A DNA stretch of 64,000 nt, from assembly GCF_003860585.1 (NCBI RefSeq), contig NZ_CP034159.1:558001-622000 (forward strand), given 5' to 3'. Numbering within the stretch: position 1 is the first letter of the stretch; every line of letters begins with the position of its first letter. The notes under the pieces are model-generated. The model was not told the origin of the DNA. It saw only the letters and a list, made by a program, of their open reading frames with translations, and ran no database searches. The position numbers and the translations under genes were made by a program. The DNA comes from Kaistella carnis. GTDB taxonomy: Bacteria; Bacteroidota; Bacteroidia; Flavobacteriales; Weeksellaceae. Below, one piece after another: positions 35,754-43,425 of the stretch.

Positions 35754-36290
35754 ATGTCAAACTTAAATAATAAAAAAATAGCGGTTTTAGCTGCTGATGG
35801 TTATGAACAGTCCGAATTAGAAAGTCCCGTAAAAGCACTAAAAGATGCGGGTGCCAAGGTTGAGATCGTATCATTAAAATCAGGTGAAATAAAAGCAATG
35901 AAGGATCATCAATGGAGCAACTCTGTTACCGTTGATCAAACCGTTTCTAATGCAGATTGTAAGGACTATGACGGATTACTTTTGCCTGGAGGCGTTATTA
36001 ATCCAGATGCCTTGCGTGGCGATGAAAAAGCAGTTTCATTTGTTAAAGATTTTTTCTCTGCCAATAAGCCTGTTGCTGCAATTTGCCACGCTCCGCAAAC
36101 ATTAATTAATGCCGGAGTTGTGAAAGACAGAAAAATGACATCTTACAAAACAATTTCCAAAGATTTGGAAAATGCCGGTGCAAACTGGGTTGATGAAGAA
36201 GTGGTAACCGATGGAAATCTTACGACAAGCCGTTCTCCGGAAGATCTGCCCGCTTTTAATAAAAGAATGGTGGAAGAGTTCGGTAAATAA
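35754..36290 (+). CDS. PfpI/DJ-1 family class I glutamine amidotransferase-like protein
   Basis: 178 residues. DJ-1/PfpI fold with the nucleophile elbow AICHAPQTLINAG (Cys ~109, followed by His), the Glu of YEQSELESP and the oxyanion region LLLPGGVINPDAL. Family members include stress-induced proteases, deglycases and chaperones; YhbO-type is the nearest idea. It lies 15 bases upstream of the next gene, so probably co-transcribed with it. Confidence 0.9.
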   Translation: MSNLNNKKIAVLAADGYEQSELESPVKALKDAGAKVEIVSLKSGEIKAMKDHQWSNSVTVDQTVSNADCKDYDGLLLPGGVINPDALRGDEKAVSFVKDFFSANKPVAAICHAPQTLINAGVVKDRKMTSYKTISKDLENAGANWVDEEVVTDGNLTTSRSPEDLPAFNKRMVEEFGK

Positions 36291-36305
36291 ATTCAATATT
36301 TAATC

Positions 36306-36908
36306 ATGAACCATAAAGTCCCTCCACAAATTAAAGGCGCTGAAAGTGACGCGGTTTCAAATATTGAGTTTGAAACTGTCGCTTTAGCTGAGAAACATTT
36401 TGAGACCGTAAAGAAAAGATTTCTGGATATTAATTCGTGGGAACTTTTCGCCGGAAAAGAAAAAGCTGAATTTTCCCTCCGAAACTCAAACGGTAATGTT
36501 ATAGTTGAGTCACCGAAAGTTGGTGATTTAGTTGCCATTAAAATCCCTTTGCTTCCAAATCAAGATCCGGATCATTTAGATTGGGCAAAGGTAGAAGTAG
36601 TTGAAGAGGATAAAAATGATAATTCTGAATCGGTCTATATCAGACTTCGACCGACTTCCAAGCCGAGCGAAAAGGATTCTTCGGTTACTCATTTTTTAGA
36701 TTCAGACTCTACTTCTAATTTTATTATTAAAAGGGAAGGAAAGATGATCAGTGCGCAAGTTCATGCCCGAAATGAAGTTCCAAATACGGAAGATAAAGGT
36801 ATTTCGGAAAAGTTGAGAAATAAAATGGTCGCTTTCGGCGCCATGATGATTGGAAGCACGATTCAGTGGAAAGGTCTAACAAATGGTCTGATCAAAATTG
36901 AAGAATAA
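36306..36908 (+). CDS. Hypothetical protein coupled to a DUF72 gene
   Basis: 200 residues, soluble, with no signal. Central beta-rich part: VIVESPKVGDLVAIKIPLLPNQDPDHLDWAKVEVVEE and SVYIRLRPTSKP; then TSNFIIKREGKMISAQVHARNEVPNT. The C-terminus is hydrophobic (LRNKMVAFGAMMIGSTIQWKGL). I do not recognise a characterised family. It sits between a PfpI-like and a DUF72 gene and overlaps the latter by 11 bases, so the three are probably one operon. Confidence 0.75.
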   Translation: MNHKVPPQIKGAESDAVSNIEFETVALAEKHFETVKKRFLDINSWELFAGKEKAEFSLRNSNGNVIVESPKVGDLVAIKIPLLPNQDPDHLDWAKVEVVEEDKNDNSESVYIRLRPTSKPSEKDSSVTHFLDSDSTSNFIIKREGKMISAQVHARNEVPNTEDKGISEKLRNKMVAFGAMMIGSTIQWKGLTNGLIKIEE

Positions 36909-37629
36909 AAGATACATTGGCTGTTCCGGATTTGCGCAGGGGTATTGGAAAGGTTTTTTCTATCCGGAAGATCTTCCGTCTAAAGACTACCTTGCTTTTT
37001 ATTCTGAGCATTTATCTGCTGTAGAAATTAACTCTACTTTTTATCGCAAACCAATGGTCAAGACATTAGCCAAATGGTATGACTCAACTGGAACGGAATT
37101 TAGATTTTTCATTAAAATTCCAAAAGCAATTACACATCTTAAAAAGTTAACAGAAGTAAAGCAGGAGGTTTCGTTATTTTGCGAATATATTTCCGCAGGC
37201 TTAGAAGAGAAGCTTGCGGGATTTTTATTTCAGCTTCCACCCTCTTTTCAATTTACTCCGGAGAATTTAGAGAAAGTACTGAATGCGGGCGACAGGAATT
37301 ATATGAATGTGTTTGAATTTAGACATGAATCATGGTGGAATTCTGAAGTTCAGGAAGCGTTAAAGAAAAACGCAATCATTTTCGCCGGCGTTTCATTTCC
37401 AAAAAATATTCCCGATGATGTCGTTATAAATAATGATAACACTTTGTACTATCGTTTGCATGGCGTTCCTCAGCTTTTTAAATCGGAATATTCAGAGTCA
37501 GAATTAGAAGATTTAGCAAAAAAAATAGAAAATTTTAAAGGAACATCTTATCTATTTTTCAATAATACCTTTGGAGTTGCCGGCATCAAAAATGCTCTTT
37601 TTCTCGATAAAGCTTTGAATAAGTCTTAA
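36898..37629 (+). CDS. DUF72 (YecE-like) TIM-barrel protein, TTG start
   Basis: 243 residues if read from the TTG at 36898, the only start that keeps the conserved opening KRYIGCSGFAQGYWKGFFYPEDLPS. Other family segments: SAVEINSTFYRKP, FRFFIKIPKAITHLKKL, FLFQLPPSFQFTPENL, VFEFRHESWW, and the C-terminal YLFFNNTFGVAGIKNA. Function unknown; the fold resembles xylose isomerase-type barrels. The 11-base overlap with the preceding gene plus a TTG start suggests translational coupling. Confidence 0.85.
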   Translation: MKNKRYIGCSGFAQGYWKGFFYPEDLPSKDYLAFYSEHLSAVEINSTFYRKPMVKTLAKWYDSTGTEFRFFIKIPKAITHLKKLTEVKQEVSLFCEYISAGLEEKLAGFLFQLPPSFQFTPENLEKVLNAGDRNYMNVFEFRHESWWNSEVQEALKKNAIIFAGVSFPKNIPDDVVINNDNTLYYRLHGVPQLFKSEYSESELEDLAKKIENFKGTSYLFFNNTFGVAGIKNALFLDKALNKS

Positions 37630-37691
37630 ATTCTGAAGATCAATATTGGAATAAAAAATAATCCGATAAAACATATCCAGAAAGTTTGCAG

Positions 37692-37699
37692 TATTTTTG
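37692..37699 (+). promoter_or_regulatory. MATE gene promoter -7 box
   Basis: TATTTTTG ends on the TTG that would be an earlier start, so the ATG at 37718 is preferred. Confidence 0.45.
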
Positions 37700-37717
37700 C
37701 AGGAAATTTTTTATTTC

Positions 37718-39085
37718 ATGGCCTTTCTGAATCCCCAATATACCAAAGCCTGTTTAAAACTAGCATTACCTGTAATGCTGACACAAGTCGGGCAAGTTTC
37801 TGTGAATTTATTCGATAATATTATTGTTGGAAAATTGTTGGGTGCACAGGCGTTGGCTTCTGTATCTCTGGGAAATGCCGTCTTTTTCTCCATTTTTGTT
37901 TTTGCCTTAGGTTTTTCTTTGGCAATTCCTCCTTTGGTTTCTGAAGCTCATTCCAGAAATGATCACAACACCATCAATTCTGTTTTTCGACATGGGTTTA
38001 TCATTAATATGGGAATAGGATTAATCCTCATGATTATTATGTTGGCCGCAATGCCACTACTCTATCATATGGATCAGCCTCAGGAAATAATTCCTGATAC
38101 CATCAGCTTTTTAGGAATTATGACACTGAGTATTGTTCCCTTTATGGCTTTTCAAACTTTAAGGGAATTTAGCGAAGGTTTATCATTTACAATTGGAGTG
38201 ACAAAAGCTACGATTATTGCAAATATCATCAATATCGTTCTTAATTATGTTTTCATTAAAGGTTTATTTGGATTCCCTCCTATGGGGGTAAAAGGATCAG
38301 CCATTGCAAGTCTCATCGCTCGAATTTTTATGATGATATTCCTTTATTATGTACTTTTAAAACAGCCCGGAACCCGAAGATATATCAAACACTTTTCCTT
38401 GAAACTTGCAGGTTTTTCTAAGGTGATGTTTCAGAAAATGTTAAAGATCGGTTTTCCTACAGCGTTGCAGATGTTTTTTGAAGTCACCGCATTTGCAGGT
38501 GCTGCATTTATTTGTGGGCTTATTTCTGCACATGATATTGCTTCTCACCAAATTGCTTTGTCCATGGCGTCTTTCACCTTTAATTTAAGTATAGGATTTA
38601 GTGTCGCGTCGACCGTAATGATTGGGCGCAGATCTGGAGAGCGCGATTTTGTAGGTTTGAAAAAAGTGGGTATTAATAACCTGAAAATTGTATTCATATT
38701 TATGGCTTTCTGTGGGCTATTCTTTATCATTGGTAGAAATATATTACCGACATTCTTCACCCAGAAAGAAGATGTAGATGTTATTGTTCTCGCTTCTAAA
38801 TTATTGATTATTGCCGCTCTATTCCAGTTGTCAGACGGTGTTCAGGTGGTCGCTCTCGGGATTTTACGTGGAATACAGGATGTAAAGATTCCTTCTATGA
38901 TCACTTTTGTTGCGTACTGGATTATCACCATTCCTTTGGGGTATTATTTATGTGTGACTTTAAGAATGGGTGCTTGGGGAATGTGGATCGCCCTTGGATT
39001 AGGATTAACAATATCTGCAATTTTGCTCGTGATGAGGTTTTTAAAGCTTTCCCAGCGAAAGATAGATTTTGCTATTAACCAATAA
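37718..39085 (+). CDS. MATE family efflux transporter
   Basis: 455 residues from the ATG at 37718, with 12 hydrophobic segments. MATE pumps export cationic drugs and metabolites in exchange for H+ or Na+. N-lobe segments are LALPVMLTQVGQVSVNLFDNIIVGKLLGAQALASVSLGNAVFF. C-lobe segments are FPTALQMFFEVTAFAGAAFICGLI and DGVQVVALGILRGIQDVKIP. The NorM-type subgroup is most likely. It ends in a terminator at 39181. Confidence 0.9.
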   Translation: MAFLNPQYTKACLKLALPVMLTQVGQVSVNLFDNIIVGKLLGAQALASVSLGNAVFFSIFVFALGFSLAIPPLVSEAHSRNDHNTINSVFRHGFIINMGIGLILMIIMLAAMPLLYHMDQPQEIIPDTISFLGIMTLSIVPFMAFQTLREFSEGLSFTIGVTKATIIANIINIVLNYVFIKGLFGFPPMGVKGSAIASLIARIFMMIFLYYVLLKQPGTRRYIKHFSLKLAGFSKVMFQKMLKIGFPTALQMFFEVTAFAGAAFICGLISAHDIASHQIALSMASFTFNLSIGFSVASTVMIGRRSGERDFVGLKKVGINNLKIVFIFMAFCGLFFIIGRNILPTFFTQKEDVDVIVLASKLLIIAALFQLSDGVQVVALGILRGIQDVKIPSMITFVAYWIITIPLGYYLCVTLRMGAWGMWIALGLGLTISAILLVMRFLKLSQRKIDFAINQ

Positions 39086-39180
39086 AACGCCAGAAGAAGA
39101 TTAAGAACTTTCAATTTTTTGATCCTTCTTAAATTAAATTGAGACGAACAGTTTATTAATTCGATATCATTTATCTATAT

Positions 39181-39213
39181 AAATCCTGAAGAGTTTGATC
39201 TTTGGGATTTTTT
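39181..39213 (+). terminator. Terminator of the MATE gene
   Basis: AAATCCTGAAG pairs with CTTTGGGATTT (two G-U pairs), followed by TTTTT. Confidence 0.55.
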
Positions 39214-39280
39214 ATGCTTTAAATTTTAGTTTAATAAAGAGGATCTGATCCTTATAAGATGTTTTTATACATTTATTTCA

Positions 39281-39301
39281 TTGTTAATGTTCATTTAACA
39301 A
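39281..39301. promoter_or_regulatory. Inverted repeat upstream of the curlin gene
   Basis: TTGTTAA - 7 bases - TTAACAA, perfect 7-bp arms. It is a possible operator, about 277 bases upstream of the -7 box. Confidence 0.35.
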
Positions 39302-39363
39302 AGCTCCTTCCGACGAAATGGGTATTATAAATTAATTGTAAATACTTTGTCCTTCTATAGAGC

Positions 39364-39401
39364 AGTTAATTAAGTCCTGGTTCTATCAGCTTTAATTAAC
39401 T
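39364..39401. promoter_or_regulatory. Ten-base inverted repeat upstream of the curlin gene
   Basis: AGTTAATTAA - 18 bases - TTAATTAACT, perfect 10-bp arms, about 155 bases upstream of the -7 box. It could be a regulator site or an RNA hairpin. Confidence 0.4.
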
Positions 39402-39557
39402 TTTACATATGTGCTTTAATTCAGTAAAACTCCTTGGTTAAAAGAGTCATTTTTCAGAGTCAAATTTTGAAAAGGTGATTATACCATAGGCTTCACCAAT
39501 TTTATTGATTTTCTAAATTTCACTAATATCTGTGATTTTTCGAGTTGGCAATCAACA

Positions 39558-39565
39558 TACATTTG
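39558..39565 (+). promoter_or_regulatory. Curli operon promoter -7 box
   Basis: TACATTTG, 32 bases upstream of the curlin ATG. Five bases after it starts ACAAACTAAC (39570-39579), a ten-base word also present just downstream of the -7 box of the regulator gene at 45.7 kb. Confidence 0.55.
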
Positions 39566-39597
39566 TATCACAAACTAACCAATAAAATTTTTTAACC

Positions 39598-40416
39598 ATG
39601 AAAAAATTATTTACAAGTGCTTGCGCACTTATGGCAGTAAGTTTCGCTTTTGCACAAGGAAACTTAGATGTAACCACTCAATTGGGAAACCTTAACTACG
39701 CAACAGTGGACCAAACAGGGTACCAAAACGAAAATTACCTGACCCAGGACGGTAATCGTAACACAGCAGATGTTGACCAAACTGGCTGGTGGAATTTAAA
39801 CAATGCCTTAAGTCAAGGAAATAGAAACTCTATTAATGTTGACCAAGTTGGTATTTTAAATGAAAACTCCACAGAGCAGTACGGCAACAGAAACAGTGCT
39901 ACAACTGATCAAGATGGTATTTTTAATTATGTAGAACAACTTCAGCAAGGAAATAGAAATACGACCTATGCGGAGCAAGATGGTTTTGCAAATGAAGCTT
40001 TTCAAACCCAAATCGGAAACAGAAATGACGCGTCTTCTATGCAAGATGGAGCATTCAACTTTGTTAACCAACAACAGTATGGAAACAGAAATGAGGCTAA
40101 CGCTGAACAGATTGGAGATGACAACTACATCCACCAACTTCAAGACGGTAACAGAAATTATGCAGACCATTTACAAATGGGAGATAATAACTCTGCAGAC
40201 TCTCACCAAACTGGAAACGACAATACCACTTTAGGTTTACAAATCGGAGACAATAACGATTTGTATCAATACCAATGGGGTAATGGAAACTTAGCTGATG
40301 ATTGGCAAATTGGTGACGGCAACTATGCTGATACTTGGCAAACAGGTGATGATCATGTTCATATTGGTACTCAAATCGGTAACTCTAACACGATGATTAT
40401 TACACAATCTAACTAG
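39598..40416 (+). CDS. Major curlin-type amyloid subunit (CsgA-like)
   Basis: 272 residues. A signal peptide ends at SFAFAQ. From about residue 30 to the end the protein is 22 consecutive units of exactly 11 residues, each starting Gly-X-X-Asn with Gln near position 10. Odd units are mostly GNRN; even units often start with Gly plus an aromatic or aliphatic residue. This equals 11 curlin repeats of 22 residues, against five in E. coli CsgA. Each unit should form a strand-turn-strand rung of a beta-solenoid that polymerises outside the cell. It is the first gene of the csg operon. Confidence 0.9.
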   Translation: MKKLFTSACALMAVSFAFAQGNLDVTTQLGNLNYATVDQTGYQNENYLTQDGNRNTADVDQTGWWNLNNALSQGNRNSINVDQVGILNENSTEQYGNRNSATTDQDGIFNYVEQLQQGNRNTTYAEQDGFANEAFQTQIGNRNDASSMQDGAFNFVNQQQYGNRNEANAEQIGDDNYIHQLQDGNRNYADHLQMGDNNSADSHQTGNDNTTLGLQIGDNNDLYQYQWGNGNLADDWQIGDGNYADTWQTGDDHVHIGTQIGNSNTMIITQSN

Positions 40417-40477
40417 GTAATATTAAATAATAAATACAGGAGAACTCGTTTTCTCCTGTATTTTAATTCATAACATC

Positions 40478-40885
40478 ATGAAAACGCTATGCACTTTAAT
40501 GCTCTGTTTATGTACTTTTCATTTTATGTCGGCTCAAGATATTTCATTAAATAAAATTAACAGCTCCAATATCTTAGATTATTACATTAGTTCGCAGATA
40601 AGACAATCTGCTATGGAAAATAAAAGTATAGATATTGCGACCCAAATCGGAACCGGTAACTTAATTGAAGTGATTGATAAAACTCCAAGTTATATTGAGC
40701 TATCACAAACAGGAAATTTCAACACCACCTATTTTGTAAATCCAAATAACTACCCTACAAATGCAGAGATCAATGTAAAAGGTTCGGGTAATTATATAGA
40801 CATTACTGGCAGTAACAGCATTTCTGATGGAATGAAAATTAACATTAACGCCAATGACATGACGATCTTTATGAGAAATTACTAA
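40478..40885 (+). CDS. Small curlin-like protein, possible nucleator (CsgB-like)
   Basis: 135 residues with a signal peptide ending MSAQ. The mature part has only three or four degenerate curlin-type units (IDIATQIGTGNLIEVID, IELSQTGNFNTTYFV, INVKGSGNYIDITGSN). It lies 61 bases after the curlin gene in the same direction and precedes csgE, the place where a minor subunit or nucleator would be expected. Assignment as CsgB is from context and weak repeat similarity. Confidence 0.72.
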   Translation: MKTLCTLMLCLCTFHFMSAQDISLNKINSSNILDYYISSQIRQSAMENKSIDIATQIGTGNLIEVIDKTPSYIELSQTGNFNTTYFVNPNNYPTNAEINVKGSGNYIDITGSNSISDGMKININANDMTIFMRNY

Positions 40886-40890
40886 ACCCC

Positions 40891-41613
40891 TTGAAAATGA
40901 AAACTCTCATCGCAATTCTGGTCATGTTTTCTCTGTACAACAAAACATCTGCACAAAAGAATGCAGCAGTTACAGGAAAAATAGTTACCGATAATCACGA
41001 AGGTGGCCTAAAAATAAAAGCCGTCGCAAGCAACAGTTCAGAGATCTATGGTGATCTCAATTACATTATGGTTTCCGTTAAAAAAGGAAAATCAGGAAGT
41101 TCAACTAATAAACAAAGTGGAAAATTTTCAATAAAGCCTAAAGAAACCAAAACTCTTTCCGAAATGAATATTAATCTGTCAAAAAATGATGGATTAAAAG
41201 TGTTTTTATTTTTAAAGGATGAAGAAAGTGATCAGGTTGTTTCGAAAGACAGCCTGGAAATCAACGGCGATCAGTTTGATTCTGAGGTAAGTTATATTCC
41301 GGAAAGTAATTTGGAATTAGCCGGTCTCACCATAGACGATACCAAAACCCGAATTGGACAAAGCTTTTATGATTCTTTTTTTAAGAAATATAATCAGCTC
41401 CAAACAAAATTAGAAGGTACGGTTACCGTTTCAGAAATGCCGACTTTCGGAAGAAACACCCGTATTGTCGTCACAATAGACGATCAGGTGATTCACGCCT
41501 TCCTATCAAAACCTGATGAGGAATCCATAGAAGCAGAAGCCGATAAGGCATTGGCAAGTCTGATCAGTTACAATTCCCGAAACAGCCTTCGGAACAAAGA
41601 ATTCAAATATTAA
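40891..41613 (+). CDS. csgE: CsgE-like curli assembly factor with N-terminal CsgH-like domain
   Basis: 240 residues, about twice the length of E. coli CsgE. A signal peptide ends at KTSAQ. Residues ~25-125 form a beta-rich domain containing LNYIMVSVKKGKSGSSTNKQSGKFSI and a DSLEIN strand, which resembles the CsgH/CsgC-type chaperone fold. Residues ~140-230 match CsgE: LAGLTIDDTKTRIGQSFYDSFFKKY, then EGTVTVSEMPTFGRNTRIVVTIDDQVIHAFLSKP. CsgE caps the CsgG pore and guides substrate. The fusion would join secretion adaptor and amyloid inhibitor in one periplasmic protein. It starts six bases after the preceding stop. Confidence 0.82.
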   Translation: MKMKTLIAILVMFSLYNKTSAQKNAAVTGKIVTDNHEGGLKIKAVASNSSEIYGDLNYIMVSVKKGKSGSSTNKQSGKFSIKPKETKTLSEMNINLSKNDGLKVFLFLKDEESDQVVSKDSLEINGDQFDSEVSYIPESNLELAGLTIDDTKTRIGQSFYDSFFKKYNQLQTKLEGTVTVSEMPTFGRNTRIVVTIDDQVIHAFLSKPDEESIEAEADKALASLISYNSRNSLRNKEFKY

Positions 41614-41622
41614 TATAACATC

Positions 41623-42033
41623 ATGAAAAATTTATTTTTCTTCATATCATTTTTAGGATTTTCATTCCTAAATGCCCAACAGCTCGTCTATAAACCTGTT
41701 AATCCCGCTTTTGGTGGCGATACTTTTAATTATCAGTGGTTAATGAGTTCTGCAAGCGCTCAAAATCAATTTGATGAAGGCAACTCCCGCACCAGTTCAT
41801 TAAAGGATTTAAATTCTTTAAGCAGTTTTACAGATAGTCTGAACCGACAAATCCTCAGCGAATTATCTCGGAAATTATTTGGAGATCAATTTGGGGATGG
41901 TGACTTACAACCTGGAACTTACATTTTCGGTTCTATTTACCTTGAAGTTATACAGACCGGCCAAGGATTATTGATTTCGATCTTGAACACCGACACCGGT
42001 GAACAGTCTCAAATTGTAATTCCGGGCGGCTAA
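41623..42033 (+). CDS. csgF: Curli assembly protein CsgF
   Basis: 136 residues, the typical length. After a signal peptide (cleavage at LNAQ) the mature N-terminus has the family signature LVYKPVNPAFGGDTFNYQWLMSSASAQNQF, the part that inserts into the CsgG channel. The C-terminus GTYIFGSIYLEVIQTGQGLLISILNTDTGEQSQIVIPGG is also typical. It anchors the nucleator at the pore on the cell surface. Nine bases separate it from csgE. Confidence 0.93.
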   Translation: MKNLFFFISFLGFSFLNAQQLVYKPVNPAFGGDTFNYQWLMSSASAQNQFDEGNSRTSSLKDLNSLSSFTDSLNRQILSELSRKLFGDQFGDGDLQPGTYIFGSIYLEVIQTGQGLLISILNTDTGEQSQIVIPGG

Positions 42034-42047
42034 AAAACAAAAAACAC

Positions 42048-43421
42048 ATGAAAACATCTACTCTTATAAAATTAGCATTTCTATCAGTTCTTTTATTTTC
42101 TCTTCAAAATTGTACATTATTTAATTTACCCACTGGCAACGAAAAATCAACTTTAGGAGAAAATACGAATTACACCCCAGAAATAAGAAAACTGCCCGCA
42201 CCAAAAGATAAAATTGTGGTCGGAGTTTACAAATTCCGAGATCAAACAGGACAATACAAAGCAGCAGAAAATGGCGCAAGCTGGAGTACTGCAATTCCGC
42301 AGGGAACGACTTCAATTTTATTAAAAGCATTGGAAGACAGTAAATGGTTTACTCCAATCGAAAGAGAAAATATTGGTAATCTTCTGAACGAAAGACAGAT
42401 TATTCGAAGTACCAGAAAAGAATATTCCGGGAATGATTCAAATGATGTGGCTGCTTTACCACCTCTGCTTTTCGCAGGAGTGTTACTGGAAGGTGGTGTA
42501 ATTTCCTATGATACCAATGTAATGACTGGGGGGATTGGAGCGCGCTATTTTGGACTTGGCGCCGGAGCACAATATAGACAGGATCGAATCACAGTCTATA
42601 TTAGAGCAGTCTCTACCTCTACCGGTGAAATTCTAAAAACTGTTTACACCTCCAAAACAATTTTGTCTACCAGTATCAATGGTAATTTCTTCCGATTTAT
42701 CGATACGGAAAGATTGTTGGAATCTGACATCGGTATAACTCAAAATGAACCCGTACAACTTGCTGTTACGGAGGCGATTGAAAAAGCGGTACTCTCCTTA
42801 ATTATCGAAGGAGTAAAAGATAATTTGTGGGCTAACAAACAGGTAAATCCTCATGACTTCGACAAATTGATTGAAAACTACACTTCAGAAGAAAAGATAA
42901 ATGACTCCAGATTGATTGGTAATAAGTTCCCAGATCAGGAACGGGGGAAAATGTCTGTCTTTGCTAATGTAGAAGCTTTTAAAATTAAAGGAGATTATGT
43001 GAACCCCACAACGACGTTAGGCGGAAAAGTAGGTATAAAATATTTTATAACGGATAACCTAAATGCAGAAGTTAATGTGAGTGCGGTTACCTTAGAAAAT
43101 AAAGATATCTATAAGAAAGAAGTGTTTGGTTCCGAATTAAATCTGGAATATCTCTTTCTTGCCAAATTTAAATTTTCGCCATTTGTTTATGCCGGAGTTG
43201 GAAACTTTTTCCATCCCACCGTTAATCTTTATAAAGCACAGGTCGGTGGTGGATTCGAATATTTAGCCGGTAAAAACTTGGGCGTACGCGCAGTTGCTCA
43301 GTATGATCTTGGTTTTACCGATGATTGGGACAATTTCGTTAACGGTAAGAAAAAAGATATGGGGGTAAGATTTGGGGTCGGCCTTAACTATTATTTCGGT
43401 TCTAAAAAAATTAAAAACTAA
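42048..43421 (+). CDS. csgG: Curli secretion pore lipoprotein CsgG with C-terminal barrel-like extension
   Basis: 457 residues against about 277 in E. coli. Lipobox FSLQNC. Residues ~40-285 are CsgG: IVVGVYKFRDQTGQYK, WFTPIERENIGNLLNERQIIR, LLEGGVISYDTNVMTGGIGARYFGLGA (pore loop and strand), VYIRAVSTSTGEILKTVYTSKTI. Residues ~305-457 are an added beta-strand-rich domain of outer-membrane barrel type (GGKVGIKYFITDNLNAEVNVS, FSPFVYAGVGNFF, GVRFGVGLNYYFG). CsgG forms the nonameric outer-membrane channel for curlin; the extra domain may anchor or shield it (inference). Confidence 0.93.
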   Translation: MKTSTLIKLAFLSVLLFSLQNCTLFNLPTGNEKSTLGENTNYTPEIRKLPAPKDKIVVGVYKFRDQTGQYKAAENGASWSTAIPQGTTSILLKALEDSKWFTPIERENIGNLLNERQIIRSTRKEYSGNDSNDVAALPPLLFAGVLLEGGVISYDTNVMTGGIGARYFGLGAGAQYRQDRITVYIRAVSTSTGEILKTVYTSKTILSTSINGNFFRFIDTERLLESDIGITQNEPVQLAVTEAIEKAVLSLIIEGVKDNLWANKQVNPHDFDKLIENYTSEEKINDSRLIGNKFPDQERGKMSVFANVEAFKIKGDYVNPTTTLGGKVGIKYFITDNLNAEVNVSAVTLENKDIYKKEVFGSELNLEYLFLAKFKFSPFVYAGVGNFFHPTVNLYKAQVGGGFEYLAGKNLGVRAVAQYDLGFTDDWDNFVNGKKKDMGVRFGVGLNYYFGSKKIKN

Positions 43422-43425
43422 GATC

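Larger units (their letters stand above)
39214..39557. other. Upstream control region of the curli operon
   Basis: About 345 bases without a gene between the MATE terminator and the curlin promoter. It contains two inverted repeats (listed separately) and no credible open frame. Its length, compared with the short leaders elsewhere in the window, suggests an elaborate regulatory region. Confidence 0.5.

Noticed and set aside
39856..40234. Two frames (minus 104 codons, plus 88 codons) within the curlin gene
   Set aside because: The 66-bp repeats keep alternative frames open; they lack signals and domain features.
40968..41613. Reading the CsgE gene as a plain short CsgE
   Set aside because: No internal start or stop separates the two halves, and the N-terminal signal peptide belongs to the long form.
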